Shown here piece by piece: positions 1 to 4,263 of a DNA stretch of 5,807 nucleotides. The notes beneath the pieces were generated by a model. That model was not told the origin of the DNA, made no database searches, and saw only the letters and a list, made by a program, of their open reading frames with translations. The DNA lies in contig JAJXZM010000546.1 in assembly GCA_021780055.1 (NCBI GenBank), forward strand, positions 1 through 5,807, read 5' to 3'. The stretch comes from Acidobacteriota bacterium. Its GTDB lineage: Bacteria; Acidobacteriota; Terriglobia; UBA7540. The position numbers were made by a program, and so were the translations under genes. Numbering within the stretch: the stretch's first letter is position 1; each line of letters begins with the position of its first letter.

Positions 1-864
1 TCGATAAAGATCGGTAGCGTCGATCGCCATGGGGCTATCGACGTGTATAGGCACATCGTGCATCTGATTCTGGCTCATCAATTGCCGGAAAAGATAAAGC
101 AATTCCTGCGTTCGCCCGATCGCAAACGACGGGATGATGACCGAGCCGCCCCGCGCGGCCGTGCTTTCGATAATGCGGGCCAGCCGCGCTCGGTAGTCGT
201 CCGTAGGATGAAGTCGGTCTCCGTAAGTGGATTCGCACACAAGGTATTCCGCTGCATCCGGAATAGATGGCTCCCGGATGATCAGTTGCGGAAACCGACC
301 CAGATCACCGGAGAAAAGAATCCTGACAGTCTTCCCCGCCTCCGCAACCGTCACTTCCACCATGCGAGCACCCAGGATGTGACCGGCGCGGAAGAATTTG
401 ATCTTAAAGCGAGGCGAAAGCTCCATCGGTTTCGTCTCGTCGACCGCATGAAACAGATCTAACGCCTTGACGGCCTCATCGTGAGTGTAAAGGGGCAAGG
501 CAGGTGCGTGTTTGCTGAACCCTTTCTTGTTAGCGTAACGGGCATCTTCTTCCTGAAGGTGGCCCGAGTCCGGCAGGACAAGGTGTGCCAGATCCACCGT
601 TGCGGCGGAAGCCAGGATATGCCCCTGAAAACCTTCCTTCACAAGCCGGGGAATGAATCCGATGTGATCCAGGTGGGCATGGGTCAACACCACCCAGTGG
701 ATGCTGGAAGGTTCTATGGGCAAGGGATTCCAGTTTCGCAGGCGAAGTTCCTTATGGCCTTGAAAGAGGCCACAGTCGATCATCAGCCGCTCGCCTGCTG
801 CCTCCAGCAGGTATTTCGATCCGGTAACAGTGCCGGTTGCTCCGAGAAAGGTTAACCTTGGCAT
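1..864 (-). CDS. Metallo-beta-lactamase/beta-CASP RNA exonuclease (YSH1/CPSF73-like), 3'-truncated by window edge
   Basis: This frame is open over 288 codons from ATG at 864 to the left edge, so the C-terminal part is missing. Residues 1-190 form a metallo-beta-lactamase fold: GATGTVTGS at 8-16, the metal-binding motif H62-A-H64-L-D66-H67, H162 in AGHILGAR, and D187 in SGDLGR. The beta-CASP insertion begins near 207 with ESTYGD (acidic motif-A residue E211) and continues through PSFAIGRTQELL at 245-256. The beta-CASP His motifs and the last metal ligand lie beyond the edge. The segment LQEEDARYANKKGFSKH (103-119) is typical of bacterial proteins annotated as RNA-specific exonucleases of the YSH1/CPSF73 group, usually about 450-470 aa, so about 60% is visible. 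Family members are zinc-dependent cytoplasmic RNases; which RNAs this one processes cannot be told. The start overlaps the mutase stop by one base (TGATG), which implies translational coupling. The family call is firm; the RNA substrate is unknown. Confidence 0.93.
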   Translation of the reverse strand, partial: MPRLTFLGATGTVTGSKYLLEAAGERLMIDCGLFQGHKELRLRNWNPLPIEPSSIHWVVLTHAHLDHIGFIPRLVKEGFQGHILASAATVDLAHLVLPDSGHLQEEDARYANKKGFSKHAPALPLYTHDEAVKALDLFHAVDETKPMELSPRFKIKFFRAGHILGARMVEVTVAEAGKTVRILFSGDLGRFPQLIIREPSIPDAAEYLVCESTYGDRLHPTDDYRARLARIIESTAARGGSVIIPSFAIGRTQELLYLFRQLMSQNQMHDVPIHVDSPMAIDATDLYR

Positions 865-2477
865 CAGATTATCACCGCCTCCTTGTATTGACCGAAAACC
901 CCACCTAACACGCTTGAAATCTCCCCCACGGTCGCATAGGCTTTCACCGCCTCCAGTAAGGACGGCATCAGGTTCCGCTCGCTTTTCGCCGTGATTTCTA
1001 TCTCCTGCAGGGCGGCAGCAACCCGCGCGCCGTTGCGAGCTTCGCGCAGTCTTTGTAGACGCGCTACCTGCTGCCGTTCGATCTCCGGATCTATCCGCAG
1101 GATCGGGATCTTCTGCCCGGCGCCTTCCTGGTAGCGGTTAACGCCCACAATCACCTGCGACCCGTTCTCGATCTTTGACTGATATTCGTAAGCAGCCTGC
1201 TGGATTTCTCGCTGCACGAACCCTTTTTCAATTGCAGCCAGCATCCCGCCCATGGCGTCGATTTTCTCAAGATAGGCTTCGGCTGTCGTCTGAAGGTCAT
1301 TGGTCAGTCTCTCGATAGTGTAGGACCCCGCCACCGGGTCAACCGTATTCGTCACTCCGCTTTCGAAGGCGATAACCTGCTGGGTCCGAAGCGCAAGCAG
1401 CGCCGACTCCTCCGTTGGCAACGCCAGCGCTTCGTCGCGCGAATTTGAGTGGAGTGACTGGGTGCCTCCCAGCGCCGATGCAAGAGCCTGCAAAGCTACG
1501 CGCACGATGTTCGTGTCCGGTTGCTGGGCCGTCAGCGTGGAACCCGCCGTCTGCGTATGAAAGCGGAACATCCACGAGCGTGGGTTCTGCGCCTGGAAAC
1601 GCCCGCGCATGGTGTCCGCCCACATCCGACGAGCGGCGCGAAACTTGGCGATTTCCTCCAGGAAATTATTGTGGGCATTCAGGAAAAACGAAACCCTCGG
1701 CGCAACTTCATCCACATCGAGCCCCCGCTCGATCGCCTTTTCAATGTAAGCAATGCCGTTGCCGAGCGTGAATGCAATCTCCTGAGCTGCCGTCGCTCCT
1801 GCCTCGCGTATGTGATAGCCGCTCACTGAGATCGTATTCCATTCGGGCGCCCTGTCACAGCAAAAGGCAAAGATGTCCGTCACCAACCGCATTGCGGGGC
1901 GGGGCGGATAAATGTAGGTTCCCCGCGCAATATATTCCTTAAGAATATCGTTTTGGACGGTTCCCGCAAGGCGTCTGAGATCGGCGCCCTGCTTCTCCGC
2001 CGCGGCAAAGTAGAGCGCAAGCAGGATGGGGGCCGTGGCATTGATGGTCATAGAAGTGGAAACCTGCTCGAGCGGTATCCCGTCAAACAGCACTTCCATG
2101 TCTTCAAGCGAGTCAATCGCAACTCCGACGCGTCCGACTTCACCCTGGGCCAACGGATGGTCAGAGTCAAGGCCAACTTGCGTGGGAAGATCAAACGCTA
2201 CAGAAAGCCCCGTCGTCCCTTTCGAAAGCAAGTACCGGTAGCGCTGATTCGACTCCTGAGCCGAGCCGAAGCCCGCATACTGGCGCATGGTCCACAGGCG
2301 ACTGCGGTATTGGCCAGGGTAAATACCCCGCGTATAAGGGTATTCGCCTGGGCGTCCCAGATCCTGCTTTGGATCCCAGCCAGCAAGGTCCTCTGGAGTG
2401 TCAAATAAGCGACCGGAAGCGTCCGCAGAGCTGATGTCTGAGCCAGGCTTGTTTCGACGGGCGTTAGAATCCTTCAT
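864..2477 (-). CDS. Methylmalonyl-CoA mutase-type large (catalytic) subunit lacking a B12 domain
   Basis: The 537-aa protein is an adenosylcobalamin-dependent acyl-CoA mutase TIM barrel. It shows [22 protein letters not shown] (49-70, split motif), the [11 protein letters not shown] segment (92-102), [12 protein letters not shown] (104-115), [18 protein letters not shown] (175-192) and [13 protein letters not shown] from 217. Aligned from memory with the Propionibacterium mutase at a constant offset of 22, Y67 matches Tyr89, R185 matches Arg207 and H222 matches His244. Tyr and Arg at the first two sites are the methylmalonyl-CoA pattern; isobutyryl- and 2-hydroxyisobutyryl-CoA mutases carry other residues, notably Gln for the Arg. 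The protein ends after [17 protein letters not shown], where fused mutases continue into the cobalamin-binding domain, so a separate small subunit (DxHxxG motif) is needed and none is in the window. Expected reaction: (R)-methylmalonyl-CoA to succinyl-CoA, cytoplasmic. ATG 2477 has only a weak AAGGA 15 nt upstream. It is probably co-transcribed with the genes on both sides. Ethylmalonyl-CoA mutase is not fully excluded. Confidence 0.93.
   Translation of the reverse strand: MKDSNARRNKPGSDISSADASGRLFDTPEDLAGWDPKQDLGRPGEYPYTRGIYPGQYRSRLWTMRQYAGFGSAQESNQRYRYLLSKGTTGLSVAFDLPTQVGLDSDHPLAQGEVGRVGVAIDSLEDMEVLFDGIPLEQVSTSMTINATAPILLALYFAAAEKQGADLRRLAGTVQNDILKEYIARGTYIYPPRPAMRLVTDIFAFCCDRAPEWNTISVSGYHIREAGATAAQEIAFTLGNGIAYIEKAIERGLDVDEVAPRVSFFLNAHNNFLEEIAKFRAARRMWADTMRGRFQAQNPRSWMFRFHTQTAGSTLTAQQPDTNIVRVALQALASALGGTQSLHSNSRDEALALPTEESALLALRTQQVIAFESGVTNTVDPVAGSYTIERLTNDLQTTAEAYLEKIDAMGGMLAAIEKGFVQREIQQAAYEYQSKIENGSQVIVGVNRYQEGAGQKIPILRIDPEIERQQVARLQRLREARNGARVAAALQEIEITAKSERNLMPSLLEAVKAYATVGEISSVLGGVFGQYKEAVII
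878..884 (-). promoter_or_regulatory. Shine-Dalgarno of the beta-CASP gene inside the end of the mutase gene
   Basis: The minus strand reads AAGGAGG here, inside the last codons of the mutase, 13 nt before the ATG at 864. The motif is a near-perfect anti-16S match but the spacing is longer than the usual 5-9 nt. No in-frame ATG, GTG or TTG lies between it and 864, so ATG 864 remains the best start. Ribosomes finishing the mutase probably re-initiate here. Confidence 0.6.
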
Positions 2478-2542
2478 CGCGGTGAACCCAGGTCCTTACG
2501 CCCGCGAGCCTGATGTCGATCTCAGGAGCCCGGGTAGAGAGA

Positions 2543-2800
2543 TCAACGAACACTGCGGGCTTTCACGAAGGTATAAAGGCAAAAGATAAACAACACAAAA
2601 CTGAAAGCCCCGCTGACGACCACCATGGCAAAATTCAACGTGCTCTGTTCGGGCATCTTTTGGTACTCCTGCCAGAGCTTTAAAGAAACTGACACCATGC
2701 CAAGGGTCAGGAACAGAAACACCACACCAACCAGTATATGAAACATTTGCACCGCCCGGCGAAACAGGCGGCCGAGAAAGGATTTCGAGTTTGCTGGCAT
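2543..2800 (-). CDS. Small two-helix membrane protein of unknown function
   Basis: I do not recognise a named family for this 85-aa protein. It has a basic N-terminus (K6, R11, R14, R15), a hydrophobic helix at about 19-40, a short polar loop with EYQKMPEQS (45-53), a second hydrophobic helix at about 56-79, and a basic end (K80, R82, R85). By the positive-inside rule both termini face the cytoplasm and the loop faces outward. The clean two-helix pattern makes it much more convincing than the longer overlapping frame at 2496-2870, which lacks such structure. ATG 2800 has a weak AGAGG 11 nt upstream; M19, at the start of helix 1, is an alternative start but would lose the basic anchor. It is first in the predicted operon, 65 bp before the mutase, and directly follows a promoter-like sequence. 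There is no sequence link to acyl-CoA chemistry. Confidence 0.75.
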   Translation of the reverse strand: MPANSKSFLGRLFRRAVQMFHILVGVVFLFLTLGMVSVSLKLWQEYQKMPEQSTLNFAMVVVSGAFSFVLFIFCLYTFVKARSVR

Positions 2801-2822
2801 CGTCGCAGCGGCCTCTGGTTAC

Positions 2823-2835
2823 CTGGAAATTCCAG
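2823..2835. promoter_or_regulatory. Perfect 6-1-6 palindrome at the predicted leftward transcription start (possible operator)
   Basis: The sequence CTGGAA-A-TTCCAG is a perfect inverted repeat with a 1-nt centre. It lies 6 bp downstream of the leftward -10 box (2842-2847) and covers the predicted +1 near 2835. TA dinucleotides flank it (2820-2821 and 2836-2837), extending the symmetry if one C is skipped. The position suits a repressor site. The loop is too small for a normal RNA hairpin, so a DNA site is more likely than a terminator. No regulator is identified. Confidence 0.4.
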
Positions 2836-2841
2836 TACTCG

Positions 2842-2870
2842 ATGGTAAAACCAAGCGCTTCCGGCGTCAA
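2842..2870 (-). promoter_or_regulatory. Sigma70-like promoter for the leftward operon (TTGACG-N17-TACCAT)
   Basis: On the minus strand, TTGACG (2870-2865, 5 of 6 consensus) is followed by a 17-bp spacer and TACCAT (2847-2842, 4 of 6 including the key T, A and final AT). The predicted start is near 2835, leaving a leader of about 35 nt before ATG 2800. It probably drives the membrane protein, mutase and beta-CASP genes. Identified by eye only. Confidence 0.55.
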
Positions 2871-2892
2871 TCTCCTCGTGTGTTCTGCTGCC

Positions 2893-2922
2893 TTGACACC
2901 GCCTCAGGCCGACCCCTAGAAT
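2893..2922 (+). promoter_or_regulatory. Sigma70-like promoter for the 99-aa gene (TTGACA-N18-TAGAAT)
   Basis: A perfect -35 box TTGACA (2893-2898), an 18-bp spacer and TAGAAT (2917-2922, 5 of 6) form the strongest promoter match in the window. The expected start is near 2929, giving a leader of about 33 nt before TTG 2962. It lies back-to-back with the leftward promoter, the two -35 boxes being 22 bp apart, so a protein bound between them could affect both directions. A short GCCT-C-AGGC palindrome sits in the spacer (2901-2909). Confidence 0.65.
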
Positions 2923-2946
2923 GCAATTAGAAGGATAACTTGGATC

Positions 2947-2954
2947 AAGAAGGG
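2947..2954 (+). promoter_or_regulatory. Shine-Dalgarno that fixes a TTG start
   Basis: AAGAAGGG is followed by 7 nt and then TTG at 2962. The good purine-rich match at optimal spacing, and the absence of any in-frame ATG or GTG back to the TAG at 2917-2919, support TTG as the true start of the 99-aa gene. Confidence 0.65.
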
Positions 2955-2961
2955 TGCCTTT

Positions 2962-3261
2962 TTGGAGCTCGACGACAATTTCAAACACCTGATCAAAGAA
3001 CTCGGTCAGGCCATCAATGAGTCTCTAGCCGATTCCGAAAATATTTCCAACGTCATGGGCCGCATCCGGGCTGCGGGATATGACCTTTTTCTGGTCCTGG
3101 AAGTCACCATTGGCTTTAACAAACAAGGGGATGCCGGGACGGTCCACCGTCAGGACATTACTCCTGAAACTGCTCCTGACAAGCCGGAATTTCTCCTGAC
3201 CACTGAGGACGCGAAGTTCCTGAGATCCCTCAAGATTGTGGTTGAAAAAGAGAAAGAATAG
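2962..3261 (+). CDS. Conserved-looking hypothetical protein, 99 aa, TTG start
   Basis: I do not recognise this protein. It is soluble, with no signal peptide or membrane helix. Residues 5-37 look like two amphipathic helices (FKHLIKELGQAINESLADS, then ISNVMGRIRAAG). A hydrophobic strand-like segment follows (DLFLVLEVTIGF, 41-52), then a polar, probably flexible stretch (53-78). A short C-terminal helix begins at TTEDAKFLRSLKIVV and ends in KEKE. The protein is rich in Glu, Asp and Lys. The start is TTG, supported by AAGAAGGG 7 nt upstream, and the gene has its own strong promoter match. It is divergent from the mutase operon and 129 bp upstream of the MEMO gene start. The helix-strand-helix order and the promoter plus ribosome site argue for a real gene, but I infer no function. 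Confidence 0.75.
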   Translation: MELDDNFKHLIKELGQAINESLADSENISNVMGRIRAAGYDLFLVLEVTIGFNKQGDAGTVHRQDITPETAPDKPEFLLTTEDAKFLRSLKIVVEKEKE

Positions 3262-3354
3262 TCAGATCCCGCATTTTCCTTAACCCAGTCCAGGAACAGT
3301 CCTTTTCCCCGTCGGCGCAGGCCTACCCGCTCCAGCATTCCCTTTACCAGGACC
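3262..3354. other. Intergenic gap between the 99-aa gene and the MEMO promoter
   Basis: I see no gene here. The sequence holds a CAGTCC direct repeat (3287-3292 and 3298-3302 region) and a 4-bp AGGA-ACAG-TCCT hairpin followed by three T (3292-3306), too weak to call a terminator. A minus-strand frame across 3150-3338 overlaps the 99-aa gene and looks like chance. Confidence 0.4.
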
Positions 3355-3384
3355 TTGACAACACAGAGAACACACGCCTACGAT
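3355..3384 (+). promoter_or_regulatory. Promoter that appears to give a leaderless MEMO mRNA (TTGACA-N18-TACGAT)
   Basis: A perfect TTGACA (3355-3360), an 18-bp spacer and TACGAT (3379-3384, 4 of 6) place transcription start about 7 nt further on, at or next to the ATG at 3391. The TTG that would give a longer reading frame is part of this -35 box. The spacing matches the promoter of the 99-aa gene upstream. Visual call; needs transcript mapping. Confidence 0.5.
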
Positions 3385-3390
3385 TCGATT

Positions 3391-4218
3391 ATGGAGTCCC
3401 GATCAGTGCGTTCTCCGGCAGTGGCGGGCAGATTTTATCCACACAAGCCCGACGTTCTTCTGCGCGAACTGAACGAATATCTGCAACCCGCGTCACCAGA
3501 TGAACAGGCAATCGATTCCGCGATCGGTTGCGTTGTACCCCATGCCGGATACATGTATTCCGGGCATGTTGCCGGAGCCGTTTACCGTTTACTGCCGGCG
3601 CGCACGCGGTACGTTGTCATGGGGCCGAACCACTGGGGCCGAGGCTCTCCACTCGCCGTAATGTCCGAAGGCGTCTGGGACACACCGCTTGGCCAGGTAC
3701 CACTCGACCGCGAACTTGCCAACGAGATCCGAATAGGATGTCCCTTGCTTGCCGAAGATGCCGGGGCCCACGCCAGCGAACACTCTCTTGAAGTACAGAT
3801 TCCCTTCCTGCAGCGTTCAGCGGGTCAATTTAGCTTTGTACCGATTGTAATCGCATTGGCGGATTACTCTAGCCTTGAAAAGCTGGGCCATGCCATCGCA
3901 AGCGCAGCTCAGCGGTCAGCGGAGCCGGTCCTGATTGTCGCTTCGAGTGATATGAACCATTACGAACCGGATGGCATCACGCGCGAGAAAGATGACAAAG
4001 CCATTGCGAAGATTCTCCAGCTTGATCCCTCGGGACTGCTGGAGGTCATTCGCGACGAGGACATTTCCATGTGCGGCTTTGCCCCAACGGTTGCCATGCT
4101 AGTGGCTGCAAAGGAACTCGGCGCCCGCCAAGCCCGCCTGATCAGGCACGCAACCTCAGCTGACACAGGTGGAGACAGGGATTCAGTGGTGGGCTATGCG
4201 GGAATTATTGTTTCCTAG
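3391..4218 (+). CDS. amrB: MEMO1-family protein (AmmeMemoRadiSam system protein B)
   Basis: From ATG 3391 the protein is 275 aa, normal for the family. It opens with VRSPAVAGRFYP (6-17), the standard MEMO N-terminus, then PHAGYMYSG (50-58), GPNHW (78-82), EHSLEVQIPFL (130-140), SSDMNHY (185-191), MCGFAP (227-232) and a closing DSVVGYAGIIVS. H51, H81, D187 and C228 correspond to human MEMO1 metal-site residues H49, H81, D189 and C244, so the site is intact. The fold is related to extradiol dioxygenases, but the bacterial role is unsettled; it often occurs with AMMECR1 and a radical SAM protein, neither of which is in this window. A longer frame from TTG 3355 adds 12 residues but has a ribosome site only 2 nt away and overlaps a -35 box, so ATG 3391 is preferred, although it has no Shine-Dalgarno either. 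The gene has its own promoter and converges with the FecR-domain gene 45 bp downstream. Confidence 0.93.
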   Translation: MESRSVRSPAVAGRFYPHKPDVLLRELNEYLQPASPDEQAIDSAIGCVVPHAGYMYSGHVAGAVYRLLPARTRYVVMGPNHWGRGSPLAVMSEGVWDTPLGQVPLDRELANEIRIGCPLLAEDAGAHASEHSLEVQIPFLQRSAGQFSFVPIVIALADYSSLEKLGHAIASAAQRSAEPVLIVASSDMNHYEPDGITREKDDKAIAKILQLDPSGLLEVIRDEDISMCGFAPTVAMLVAAKELGARQARLIRHATSADTGGDRDSVVGYAGIIVS

Positions 4219-4263
4219 TCCGACCGCAGGCCATTCATCAACTTCCTTCAGAATTGAAACACC

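Noticed and set aside
43..855. Plus-strand open frames at 43-462 and 481-855
   Set aside because: They lie opposite the beta-CASP RNase, whose motifs are unmistakable, and their translations show no domain or sensible composition.
1339..2408. Several overlapping frames on both strands within the mutase gene (such as 1339-1623, 1415-1771, 1953-2408)
   Set aside because: All fall inside a confidently identified 537-aa mutase and are typical chance frames in GC-rich DNA.
2496..2870. Minus-strand 124-aa frame overlapping the two-helix membrane protein
   Set aside because: It is longer but has mixed composition with no helices or motifs, and its start lies inside the predicted -35 box of the leftward promoter.
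3292..3306. Small hairpin AGGA-ACAG-TCCT with short T run as a terminator of the 99-aa gene
   Set aside because: A 4-bp stem with only three T after it is too weak and expected by chance.
3355..3390. TTG at 3355 as start of the MEMO gene
   Set aside because: AGGA is only 2 nt away, the TTG is part of a perfect TTGACA, and the family N-terminus begins just after ATG 3391.
4219..4263. Bidirectional terminator between the convergent MEMO and FecR genes
   Set aside because: No stable inverted repeat with a T run is visible in these 45 bp.
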